This document shows positions 54,701-64,000 of a DNA stretch of 64,000 bases, piece by piece. How positions within the stretch are numbered: the first letter of the stretch is position 1; each line of letters opens with the position of its first letter. Source of the stretch: Caenorhabditis remanei (taxonomy: Eukaryota; Nematoda; Chromadorea; Rhabditida; Rhabditidae); the NCBI RefSeq assembly GCF_010183535.1, contig NC_071332.1:19344001-19408000 (forward strand), read 5' to 3'. The notes under the pieces are model-generated. The model saw nothing but the letters and a program-made list of their open reading frames with translations, was not told the DNA's origin and did not search any database. Both the position numbers and the translations under genes were made by a program.

Positions 54701-56066
54701 TCAATGCAATCCAACAAAAACTATTATCAGCAAACCGACAACGGAAATTCCACTTCCCCCGGCGCCATTCGTCAAGATGAGAACCAGATCATACTCCTCC
54801 TCATCATCATCCTTCTTCTTCTTTTTCTTCTTTTTCCCACCCTCCTCCTCATCGTCTCCATCCCATTTGAACGGCGCAGGCGTCTGAAGTCCCGGACCAG
54901 GGATACACAATCCATCTTCTCCATGCCCATCAGTGCAATTTGATCCGGGCGGTCCGTATTCTATAGATGCACGGGTTTCATCGAAGCCGCTGGAATTATT
55001 TAAAGGTCTGTGAGGGACTCTACAGTACCGTGTAATGAGACATACATACAATTAAGCCTTTTCAGTTGAAAATTACCAACTTTGGCAGGGTGTTACGGTA
55101 TCACCGATTGTCCCACAAAGTAAAAAACTATACAGAATGAAGGTAGACCTTCAATTTTGTAGTTGACAACTTTTTCGTACGGACACTTCCTAGAGAATTA
55201 TGGTCATTTTCGCCAAAAAATCGTATTATTTTTGGACAATTTGAAAGAGAAATTACTTTGTCGATATGTAACTCTCTAGGGAGTGCTTGCACAAAAAAGT
55301 TGTCCACTACAAAAATGAAGCACTGCCTTTGTTCTGTATGGTTTATACATAATTTACGTTGTGGGGCAGAAAAAAAGGTCAAAACGTATATCTTACTGCA
55401 CGGTACTGTTTTAGCCTATTGACTTACTAAGGTCCAAGCAAGCAGAACGTATCGTACGTACGATATTGTGCCACGTCTTTTGCTGTCCCAATCATGTACC
55501 AAATGCATCCGATCTTTTTTTGTATTGGATAAACAGATTCTTTATAACAATCAACCAATTGCCTGGCTCCTTTCCATTCGTTTTGAAAATTAGTGTCATC
55601 TAGCCCTGGATAATAAAAATTATCAAAAGTATAGTCTTCTTCTCTTTTTTTAGATGCATTGTTGAAATGTGTGAAGAAAAATCGATAGTCGGAGCCTTGT
55701 TTCAACTTCAAGAAATCTTCGGAATTAATATTTGTTCTGTCGTGTTCACTTGTCATCTCGATCGCTCTTTCAACCAAATACTTATCCCATTCCAGTTTCC
55801 ACATATTTGAAATATTCATTCGTCTGGCAACATATCTTCTATATCCGTTGTATCTAGTGAGTATCAACTTCTTGTTCACTGGTTTCTCATCTGGTTTCAC
55901 TGAAAACAGGTGACTACGAAACTATTAACAAGAGACAATTCTGCAAACGCGCTCTACCGAAACTCACTCCCTCTGGATGTCGGTGGAGCGCACTTTCCTA
56001 AACGAACTTACCAATCGATATAAGTGAAGTGATCATAATGATCCAGTGGATGTTTCTGATTATCAT
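54701..56066 (-). CDS. CAP/SCP-like secreted protein with C-terminal anchor, inverted paralog
   Basis: Exons 56066-56012, 55899-55428 and 54989-54701; 271 residues. The first exon matches the partner gene (MIIRNIHWIIMITSLISI), giving a signal peptide. CAP-like body: YNGYRRYVARRMNISNMWKL with EWDKYLVERAIEM, then KESVYPIQKKIGCIWYM corresponding to the CRISP region, and YDTFCLLGP. The C-terminus has GPPGSNCTDGHGEDGLCIPG, a K/D/E block (KKKKKKKKDDDEEE) and a hydrophobic end (SGISVVGLLIIVFVGLH). It has two introns where the partner has four, so introns were lost or gained after duplication. Intron 2 holds a TA-type foldback. Probably cell-surface or secreted. Confidence 0.7.
55022..55409. mobile_element. 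Foldback of the TA-type family in CAP-like intron 2
   Basis: Ends acagtaccgtg and cacggtactgt. Both arms carry the family landmarks gttgacaactttttcgtacg and ttgtccactacaaaaatgaa. TA sits just inside each end, as in the element at 44784. No transposase. Confidence 0.65.
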
Positions 56067-56840
56067 TCTTTCCAATCAACCAAATCGATGTGTCGGATAA
56101 TTCGGGAATAAGAGAGGGTTGAGATTTCTGGGGACTGATTAGAGAAGTTATTGGTTTTTTTTGGGGGGGGGGAGGTCAGGTTTTCAGGAAGACACGTGGG
56201 AAATTAAAGGGGGACTGCGCTATTCGAATTCACAATATTTGTTTTTACATGAACTGATTAGGGATCTTATTGATTTTTGGGGAGAGAGGGACACGTAGAA
56301 AAATTATTTAAAAAAATATAAAAAGTTGCTCCGACTTTTTTGTTGTTGAGAGGAACACGCTTCATATTTAATTTGAAATGAAACTTTCAATCTTTAGGGA
56401 TGTTAAAAATGCGTTTTGCAGTTTTTTTTGGCGGCGGCCGCCTTCGCCTATTTTTAAAACGGCAATTTTTTGCGGCGTTTCGTTTCCCAAGTGGTAAAAC
56501 CTACGCAAAACGCGAGGCAAAATTAGAGGTCACCTGCGAGGTTACTGTAATATGAACATGTTAACATTGTTCATGATTTTTTCTGAAAATTGGACAACCG
56601 CTCAGGCAATTCCCCTCAATTCTAGGTTACTGTAATTGCTGCATCCCCTTTTCCAGACCAACACCTCCATAAATGAACATTTCCCTATTTACTCAACTGC
56701 GATACGCCAGCTTTGTATCAAACACCATAACTTTTGAACTTTTTAAAAGTGTTTAACCTCATCCAATCTGTTCAAACACTTTACAGCCTACTATAAAACA
56801 GACTGTACTATAACAGTGAAGATTAGTTTAATCTAGTGTC
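56067..56840. other. Divergent promoter region between CAP-like and ShKT genes
   Basis: 56067-56200 is the inverted copy of 52680-52794. The G-run 56163-56174 is the counterpart of the C-run at 52.68 kb. 56605-56805 is the left member of an inverted repeat pair around the ShKT gene. Confidence 0.5.
56605..56805 (+). repeat. Left inverted repeat flanking the ShKT gene
   Basis: ggttactgtaattgctgcat through caacacctccataaatgaac and aaacaccataacttttgaac to acagcctactataaaacag. The reverse complement of this whole stretch, with scattered changes, lies at 58258-58440. Confidence 0.7.
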
Positions 56841-58184
56841 ATGCTCTTCCTTGTAGTGCTAGCTGTGTTCGGTGTCCAAACTGATGCCAGAATCGACCCT
56901 CAGTATTTGCCGTGTGCCGTACATAATGGCAGTGCTGTAAGTTGGATTCCGCGATATGTAGTCTATAATTGTTTAAGAAAGTCTAAAATGGCTATTAATG
57001 TTTTTACAAGGGAAGTATTTATTTGGAGACGCGGCTTTCAAACTATCCATAAATTTGGTCTTAGGTAATTTCGACTACGGGGAATTCATTTTTCAAGTCA
57101 AAACCTGTTAAATGTCTCTGCGAGCCGAATTATGTATGACCTCTCAAACTTGGTTAAGTTTTTTCACATAGGATTCCAATTCGGCTGCATATATGCCTCC
57201 GCACTGTACCTGTGCTCCTACGTTGCAAAAATGAGAACATCTTGGGTATAATATTTGCCGATTTGGAATTCCATGTGAAAAAGATTAAAGTTTGAGAGCT
57301 CATAACTTGGCACGCAGAGACATTTAGCAAGTTTTGACTTCAGAAATGGACTCCCCGTAGTCAAAAGTACATATCACCAGATTTATGGATCATTTGAAAC
57401 TCTCGTTTCCGAAAACTTCCCTTGTCAGTGATAATTCTCTACAGTCCCAAACTTTGACATCGTTTTTCTCGATTACCCGGAGTCGAGGGCGAAAACTGAA
57501 TACATATTTGGAATCAGCGTTCTCCCAGCTTTCCAATGATATAGATCACGCCCTATAACTACGGTTACCAGGAAGCCCTCCCTAGTCAGACTAACTCTCC
57601 CCTACATATTCCAGTATGTCTACTCCCGCACTGCGGCCAACTGTTTGAATGTCATGTCGGATGCCTATTGTGAAATCGCCTATTCTAAACCAACCCCTGA
57701 CGAATCTAGACCAGCAGAAGGCAACGATGCGCAACGATCCCTTATGTGTTACACCCTCGGTTACGCCACTCCCGCTCCAGCCAACGCCGACGCCGAATCT
57801 GTCGCTGTCGCTAGCTGTCCGAAGACTTGTGGAGTGTGTTGTTTGACGAGTGCCTACAAATGCAACAACCGTGTTGGTAAGTCTCACTTATACATACCTT
57901 CCTGAATACTACAAACTACAATAATTCCAGCGCCTCGAGTCAACTGTGCTACCGTATCCAAAGCCATGTGTCTCTCGCCGATCTGGCGTCAGATTCTCGC
58001 AGAAGACTGCCCGGCGGAGTGCGGATTCTGTGATCTGAATGGATGCATCGATCTGGTTGTTGGGTGTGAAAATGACCCAATGATTTGCTATACGGCGGGA
58101 TTGGAGGACTTTGTGAATACGAATTGTAGAAGAACTTGCAATAAGTGCAATGTGCAGCCGCCGTGTCCAGGAGGAGGCAGATAA
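56841..58184 (+). CDS. Secreted protein with three ShKT-type cysteine domains
   Basis: Exons 56841-56936, 57615-57876 and 57931-58184, in phase, 203 residues. Signal peptide MLFLVVLAVFGVQTDA. Domain 1 (about 50-120): NCLNVMSDAYC, MCYTLGY, VASCPKTCGVC. Domain 2: NCATVSKAMC, then EDCPAECGFC, with one cysteine of the usual six not evident. Domain 3: GCIDLVVGC, MICYTAGL, TNCRRTCNKC, complete. Short tail PPCPGGGR. The last three cysteines of each domain (C-x3-C-x2-C) are the ShKT hallmark. Nematode ShKT proteins are common secreted or surface proteins and the fold alone does not imply toxicity. Intron 1 (678 bp) contains a foldback. The gene sits between inverted repeats. Confidence 0.8.
57004..57429. 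repeat. Foldback in ShKT intron 1
   Basis: Left arm acaagggaagtatttatttg ... gactacggggaattcatttt; right arm ggactccccgtagtcaaaag ... gaaaacttcccttgtca. The arms are inverted copies around gagcttcataact-like centre sequence. Half of the same family is at 25020-25190. A second repeat fragment (57460-57600) follows it. Confidence 0.65.
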
Positions 58185-58257
58185 TTTATGATATATTTTT
58201 CTATATTCAGTTTTTCTGTCATAAAATTTGCTAAGTTTTCTAAATTTTGAGCCCCAT

Positions 58258-58440
58258 TCTAAAACAGTATAGTAAGCTGTGAAGTGTTTGAACAGATTGG
58301 ATGAGATTAAACACTTTTGAGAAGTTCAAAAGTTATGGTGTTTGATACAAAACGGGCGTGTCGCAGTTGAGTAAATAGGGAAATGTTCACTTATGGAGGT
58401 GTTAGTCTGAAAAAGGGGGAATAATTACAGTAACCTCGAT
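58258..58440 (-). repeat. Right inverted repeat flanking the ShKT gene
   Basis: tctaaaacagtatagtaagc to ttacagtaacctcga, the reverse complement of 56605-56805 with changes. It starts about 75 bp after the ShKT stop codon. Confidence 0.7.
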
Positions 58441-58940
58441 TAGACAAAAATACATAACCAAGGGAAGAACTTGGACAAAAATTAGTGTGTCAAACAGAGA
58501 TGAGCGGAAGGCGGAACTCCGCTCAACATATATTTTTGATTTTCTGAAGGACCTGACAATTTCAGTAGAGTAGGCTGAGATTTTTTTTCCAAAAAAACAT
58601 TGTTCTAGATTACAAGTGTATTTTTTCTGAACAGCCCTTTTCCGAAAAGCCAATACTTGGTCTTCAGATTGGCACCAAAAACCAAAAAAATAAAATGAAA
58701 AAAAGCTTTGACACCGGTGGGGTTGAACTCTTGATGTCAGATTGGTACCAAAAAATAAAAAACAAAAAATAAAAAACAGAAAAGTTTTGGCACCCATGAG
58801 GATTGAACCCTGAATGTCAATTTGGTACCAAAAAATAAAAAAGCCAGCAATTTTTTTTCAAAAACAACCAAAAAACAACCGTCTAATGTCCAAAAAAAGA
58901 AGCAAAAATAATATTGTTTATTCGGCGACTGCAATAATCA
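58441..58940. other. Short repeats with B-box-like motifs, no gene
   Basis: Two neighbouring copies (near 58720 and 58800) read on the minus strand as ggtacca...gagttcaacccc and ggtacca...gggttcaatcct, similar to tRNA B-box sequences. Probably a small tandemly duplicated tRNA-derived repeat. Confidence 0.35.
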
Positions 58941-59712
58941 TTATGCGATCACAATGTACTCTCCAATACCGTCTGGTTCAAAGTACATCCGTTTCAGAAT
59001 ATTATCAGAGGCGGGCTGGCCGACACCTTCAACGATGTAGAGTCCATGATCTGCAATCAACTTTCGCGGGAATTCGACGTGACAATCAAACAAACCAGAG
59101 ACACTGCAAAAAAACTGTTTTAAGATTGATCAAAATTATACTCGACACATACAATGGGTCGACTTTTGCCAATCCAGTGTAATTGATCATTTTGATATGA
59201 AGATGTTGGTCATGCTGGAATGTCTGCTTATTTAAATTTGCTGGGTCCAGATAGCCATTCTTAATCAGTTGCATCGAACTTTCAGTGTAACGATAGTCAA
59301 TCGGACCGGAGAGCATTTGTTTACGCGTCGTCAAAGAGAACAACGTGTTTATTCCGTCGTAATCTTTGGTCTGAAAGAATATTATCTCGTCAAATTAGTT
59401 ATTAGAAGTAATCAGTTTCTCTTACAATTATTTCATCGCAGTGAAAATTGTATTTTGTTGGGCTTGTCTGCAATTGTAAGAACTGTGTCGAGTTAATAAA
59501 AGAGAAGAAAAGTTGAAGTAGAGTAGAGAGTTGAGTAGAAAAGTTTGAGATTTTCTGATACGCACTAAATCAAGGTTTCCAACCTTTCTGAATTATATTT
59601 TCTGATCTCACACGGGAAAAATTACTCCAGTCGGTGACAGTGTTTTGAACTAAAAAGCTGGATATTCTTCCGTTTTCCTTCAAATCAAACAAGCTAATTT
59701 TTGAATCCAAAA
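58941..59712 (-). CDS. Unrecognised gene, 5' end missing
   Basis: Exons read on the minus strand: up to 59612 from about 59712 (QVLDSKISLFDLKENG... ending TDWSNFSR), 59467-59426 (TSPTKYNFHCDEII), 59370-59153 (TKDYDGINTLFSLTTRKQML ... GLAKVDP) and 59103-58941 (VSGLFDCHVEFPRKLIADHG ... GEYIVIA). All joints are in phase with gt-ag borders. No start codon is available upstream, because the homologous-looking frame meets GC-rich sequence at 59.71 kb that resembles a Helitron end. Family not recognised. It could be a truncated gene or a gene fragment carried by the element. Confidence 0.55.
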
Positions 59713-59714
59713 CT

Positions 59715-59780
59715 TGCTAAACACCGCGCACGAGGCGCAGCCGAGTACTGCGGAGCCCGCCGGGAGGCGGGGGACGCTAG
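59715..59780 (+). mobile_element. Probable Helitron 3' terminus
   Basis: A GC-rich stretch (gcgcacgaggcgcagccgag, then ggagcccgccgggaggcggg) with a clear hairpin CCCGCC-GGGA-GGCGGG, followed after a few bases by CTAG and then T at 59781. A hairpin just before CTRR with insertion next to T is the Helitron 3' signature. The base after it begins FBA_2-like coding sequence at once. The 5' TC end could not be placed. Confidence 0.5.
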
Positions 59781-60340
59781 TCGATGATCGTCAAGAAAAC
59801 TCTTTTCTTCGAAAAGTTCTCGACACATTTCTCACTGTCACTAAGCAATACATCGTTCCACAAAATCCATACGAGAGCCACGAGGTTTTCGCAAAGGTGT
59901 TGAGTCAACAATTCAATTCACTGGTGGTTAACACAAATGAATTTTTTCGTTGTACGCTGGCTGATTTGTTAATGATGAAAAGTCGCAGTATTGTTATAAA
60001 TTGGTTTGAATTGAAGGAAATGGATCTCAATCAATTTTTCAAGTTATGGATTGAAAATCAAGCTAACCAAGATTTGGAATATTTAATGCTCTCCTACCAA
60101 CAACCATTAACAAGAGAGCGGATTTTGGAAGGGATCAATTACCAACAATCCGGTTCTGAGGAGCAAAGAACATTTACGCATTCGAAAAATGTTTTCTCAA
60201 TGGGTTCAACTCGTGCGAAGGTGAACTATAAGAAGTTTCGGGGTGGTCTAGACATCCGTCGATGCGATGGGAAAAATGGAAATCTGCATTTTGATAATAC
60301 TGGATTTCGTAAAACTATTCAGTTTTTTGTTTGGAATTAA
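59781..60340 (+). pseudogene. Diverged FBA_2 domain fragment without F-box
   Basis: An open frame to the stop at 60338 with no ATG until deep in the domain. From ENSFLRKVLDTFLTVTK (matching SFAKKALEIVSPVT) through FFRCTLADLLMMKSRSIVIN, MDLNQFFKLWIEN, and QDLEYLMLSY it follows the FBA_2 pattern, and it ends GGLDIRRCDGKNGNLHF ... IQFFVWN. The F-box half is missing, and homology starts exactly at the probable Helitron border. A very diverged lineage relative to the array at 28-41 kb. A gaataaaag polyadenylation-like signal follows at 60359. Confidence 0.65.
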
Positions 60341-60768
60341 TTTGATGTTTGGAAGTTTTTGAATAAAAGTATTGTTGAGAATGTGTTTCTTTGGATTCCG
60401 TTACAGTAAGTCGAAGAGAGCTACAGTTCCGATCCGGACGGTTCTGTTTCGGACAGTTCTAATTTGGGCAGTTTTAATTAGGGACACTACCAAAAGCGTA
60501 CGTAAAAAATAATTTTCAATATTTTTATTTCATTTTTCAATAATTTTTACGTGTTCTTCAAATCTTAAATCTCCAAAAAAAAAACAAACAATCTCATTCC
60601 ACGTGTCTCAACCTCCCCCACTAACCTAAGGTCATCCCGACTCCGCCCCCTTCTCCCCTCACTGCTAGCTTTCAGTTTTTTCTCTCTCATTACTTCTGAT
60701 TTCCGAATCAATTGCTGTGGAGTTTCAAATTTCTGGCGTTCCTCAAGAAATCAAAAAAAGAATTCCGA
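60341..60768. other. Promoter region of the WSN gene
   Basis: Short repeats ggacagttct/ggacggttct at 60435-60470, then pyrimidine-rich sequence up to the start codon. No gene seen. Confidence 0.35.
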
Positions 60769-63700
60769 ATGAGTAAGTTGCGTGGCCCCGAATTGGAAAA
60801 GGAAAGTTTCATTTTCAGAAATTTGGTTGCTCTTGGTGGCCGCCATCTCGGCTCTCGCTATTAAGGATCCTCCTGAATCCAATCGTCTACTTTTGGGTGG
60901 TGACAAATATCTAGCAGGTATGGATTTTAATTTTTTTCATTTTTCATGAGAAGATTTTGCAGATGCGCTCCATCGCACTTCTACAGCCGCCTCGCTCCGT
61001 CGCCGATTCAATCGGAATGCAGGAGGTAAGTATTCATAACTTCCCAGATTCCAATAGCATTTGATATTTTGTTTTTTACAGGAGGCGATCTGGCAACCCA
61101 TGTTAATTATCTCCAAATGATGGCTCGTATTACCAGTGGAATCCATATTCTGAAAAGTGGAATGGAATGATCCCTGAATTCCGATGAGTTTATATCTGAA
61201 ATCCTTCATTTTGGAGATGTGACACCAGCTGAAATCATTGCTCTCAACCCCGTAGAGGATATGAAAAGCCGTCTGGAAAGTTCCGGTGGATATGAAAGCG
61301 GTAGGATTATATGAAACAATTAATTTCTTAGTTTATTTGATTACTCTTTATAGACTACACCCGAAGTTGAAGAGGTGGAAGTGACATTTGACTGGTTAAA
61401 CAAGATACTAGCAGAAATTGATGGTATCGGAAATATAAAAAATTGGAAAGCTGGAAAAGAGCATTTCATAAATGAAACCAAACGACTCGAGAAGGATGGT
61501 GTGCCGATGGGTCTTCTCAATGAATTGAAAGCAGCTGGCGCGAATTGGATTGTGAAATTTGAAATACTGAGCAAAACCGACTCGACGCCTACTCTACAAG
61601 ATATAACAGAGGCAAAAAATGTATTAGAAAAGACAAAAACTAAAATGTCTGAATTTGACACCTCCGGCCCATTCTGGACATTTCGAAACTTTTCTTCTGC
61701 CGTCAATGGAATCTCCCCAGTACTGAAAGCTGCAAAAGGAGTGGAAGTGTTCTTAACCGGATCCACTACTTCTATAACGATAGACGCACAAGCAAAATCA
61801 ATGTACACCACTTATCTGGATTCAGTTATCAACAAGCTCAATACTACTGCAGGTCATTTTGCCGACTTCCAAACCGTATCAAAGTTATTGGCTGCTCGCG
61901 AACAGAATTTCCATCATAGAAAATATCATCTGAGTTATGGATTACCGAATGGCGCTTCAGATGTTTCATCTTTATCTGCTGATGTTCTCAATCCATGGAT
62001 TCTGAAGGTCATCAAAACGACAAGTCTGAAAACTGCATTGGACCATCTGATTGAGATATCTGCTCATTTGAAGAAGATTGATGGATCATTTGAAAAAAAT
62101 GCCAAAGGTATTAACAAGTTAATGGGATTCTTCGATCCGATTTCAAAAATTCTCAATGAAGCCGATAAAGCTAAATCTGGAATTCAAGGATTCAATTGCA
62201 GTAAACCAACCACAATTCCGATTAAACTAAATTCGTTTGATAAATTCTACAATAACTTGGAGAATATTGACAACAAACTTGCTGTTTTGAAAAATTTAAC
62301 TGATCAGCTATCAAGACTAGCGATCAGTCCTGGAATTGTTCAAATCTATGATGAAGCCATTGCTATTCTGAACGAAGTTGCAGGAGATGACAAAAAGGTC
62401 AAAGGTGTGATTGAAAAATTTCAAAGCTATTCGCAGAAAGAAGTTTTAAACGATCATATTGTTCAAATCAATGGCCTAACGGACAATATCGGATCGCTAA
62501 AGCCAACAAGTATCAAAGAAGAGGCGAAAAAAGCGAATGAAAACATGAAAGCGTTGAATGATTATCAAGCAAAAATGAACGGTTATGCAGACTATTTTGT
62601 TTGCCTTCAAAACCAAGATAAGCTGAAATCAGTCTTCAAAGCTTTGGAAGGGCTCAATCGGATTCGGAATTGGACCACGGGCATGACAGGGGCGTTGACC
62701 GATGGAATCAATACAATGACCAAAGTGAATGGCATCAAAGATGATTTGAAGGCGTTGCAGAAGTCAATTGGATTGTTGGGAGACTTGAAGAGCAAAGAGA
62801 CCGATGCGTTGAAAGACTTCAAAGATGCACCAACAATTTCGGAGAACATTGGAAGAGCGGTACAAGGACTGGCTGAGATGAGTTTGGCACTAGAAAAACG
62901 GACAGATGTGGAGAATAAGTTTGTTGATATCAAAGTGGTTTCGGATAACAAGGCGAACGTGAAGGATTCTGGAGATTTGGACAGTCTGGATGATTTGACA
63001 AAACTGTCCGGTTCGCTTCAGAAGATGTACACGTCATTGAATAATTTCGATAAGACTGTTGGATCTTTTGTTCGTTCGGATACGTTTGCCAATCAGTCTG
63101 GAATCTTCGAGAAGGCTAAACAGGTAGCCGGTGTCACTGACGACTTTTCCAGAATGATCGTGGCAGTTGGCAATCTGAAGCAGACAGCTGTTGGCGGTGA
63201 TGCAGATAAGTTGGAAGAGATTGAAGACGCGTTGAAGACAATGGATTCTCTAGATTTGAATTTTACTGGATTTCACAAAGATTTCGATGAATCCAAAAAG
63301 TCACTAGAAGAGCTCGATGTCTTCTTTGCCGGTTTCTACGCAAAGTTCCAGCCGATATCCGCTACAGTTGCTACAGGACAAACTCCGCCGATTCTTCGTG
63401 GGAGTCCGACTGTTTCAATTCAACGACCATGGACTAGTACTCAAAGGGGTGTGAAGAAAGACTCGTGAGTTTATTTTTGAATAATCACTTAAATAATTTG
63501 CTATTTTCAGTAATGCTCTTCTCATATATGGAAGTATTGCGGGTGGAGTGTTCGGAGTCACGTTTATTGTCGTACTCGTGCATGTCGGCCTTCACATATG
63601 GTGCCGCAAATGGCTAGTTTATCATTATTGCATCAAATGGAAGGCCACACCAGAAATTTTGTTCGATATGTTTTACGCATATGTCAATAATCAGTTAATG

Positions 63701-64000
63701 GCTCTTGGAGATTTCTTTGAGATTCCTGAAAACAATTATGGCCAAATCACTTATAGGATGTACGTGGATTTACGGGACCTTGCTCTCACACGATTCTTAA
63801 ATTCACCCGATATAAAACAAGTAGCGTCTATCGAGCCTTCAGATTGCAGGTATTCAAATTTTGTAGTGTTCTTTCTGTAAAAATAACAGGCATTCAGAGA
63901 TAAAATGATTTTATTGGAGAAGGGAAGAACAGTTCTGAAGAAATGGAAAGGCCGATTTGCCAATTCGTTTTTCCACGGAAATGAAGTCAATATGCCCTAT
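60769..64000 (+). pseudogene. WSN-domain single-pass receptor gene with an in-frame stop, running off the right edge
   Basis: Exons: 60769-60772, 60819-60917, 60963-61025, 61082-61300, about 61367-63464, 63511-63849 and 63898-64000. Signal peptide MKIWLLLVAAISALA. The WSN domain (DALHRTSTAASLRRFNRNAG; YLQMMARITSGIHIL; EILHFGDVTPAEIIALNP) contains a TGA at 61168-61170 (GME-stop-SLNSDEF). Exon 5 must start at a weak site (cccgaag at 61366) to keep frame; the better tttatag at 61353 shifts it. A 700-residue helical extracellular region follows, then a membrane helix (ALLIYGSIAGGVFGVTFIVV) and a cytoplasmic start (WCRKWLVYHY). Related Caenorhabditis proteins often end in a tyrosine-phosphatase-type domain, which would lie beyond the edge (inference). 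The stop may be a true null allele or an assembly error. Confidence 0.65.

Noticed and set aside
1..64000. CRISPR arrays, bacterial operons, phage or rRNA genes
   Set aside because: The intron-rich structure and nematode families rule out a prokaryotic origin; no regularly spaced repeats or rRNA-like stretches were seen.

Overview
This window is nuclear DNA of a nematode of the genus Caenorhabditis, most likely an Elegans-supergroup species other than C. elegans; the species cannot be fixed from the sequence alone. The evidence is the gene style (many introns of 40-70 bases with gtaagt donors and tttcag acceptors, AG acceptors directly before start codons that look like trans-splice sites) and the families: two nematode-expanded F-box families, a WSN-domain receptor, ShKT and CAP secreted proteins, and a serpentine chemoreceptor. 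AT-rich DNA is packed with foldback transposons. This is accessory, fast-turnover chromosome-arm type sequence with no housekeeping gene.

Layout. 1-2.8 kb: two minus-strand F-box/FBA_2 genes, the first broken and cut by the window edge. 3.4-8.5 kb: repeats, including a 1.49 kb palindrome. 9.3-27.9 kb: a cluster of four paralogous genes with the order FTH, F-box, FTH (two on the minus strand at 9.3-11.5 and 15.2-18.3 kb, two on the plus strand at 22.1-24.4 and 25.7-27.9 kb). The cluster is partly an inverted duplication, with a basic ORF lying divergently beside two of the genes. 28.7-41.7 kb: a plus-strand array of seven F-box/FBA_2 genes, of which four look intact and three are visibly broken. 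39.8-47.5 kb: very small single-pass membrane proteins, one duplicated and then killed by a nonsense codon. 49.5-52.0 kb: a complete ten-exon seven-transmembrane receptor. 52.8-56.1 kb: two CAP-like secreted, C-terminally anchored proteins in convergent inverted duplication. 56.8-58.2 kb: a three-domain ShKT protein lying between inverted repeats. 58.9-60.3 kb: an unrecognised minus-strand gene and an FBA_2 fragment meeting at what looks like a Helitron 3' end. 60.8 kb to the right edge: a WSN-domain, single-pass receptor gene with an in-frame stop codon.

How the genes fit together. By family knowledge the F-box proteins would be substrate adaptors of SCF ubiquitin ligases; their C-terminal FTH or FBA_2 domains would choose the targets. 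The secreted, receptor and chemosensory genes are typical of environment- or pathogen-facing arms. Nothing here forms an operon with clear shared function. The strongest story is birth and death: five intact and five damaged FBA_2 genes, three intact and one damaged FTH gene, and mobile elements (hAT-like, PIF-like, Mutator-like, Tc1-like, piggyBac-like and Helitron-like by their target duplications) sitting in introns, promoters and coding exons.

The exon models were built by hand from splice consensus, reading-frame phase and comparison between paralogs inside the window. Family names rest on remembered motif patterns, not on a search.
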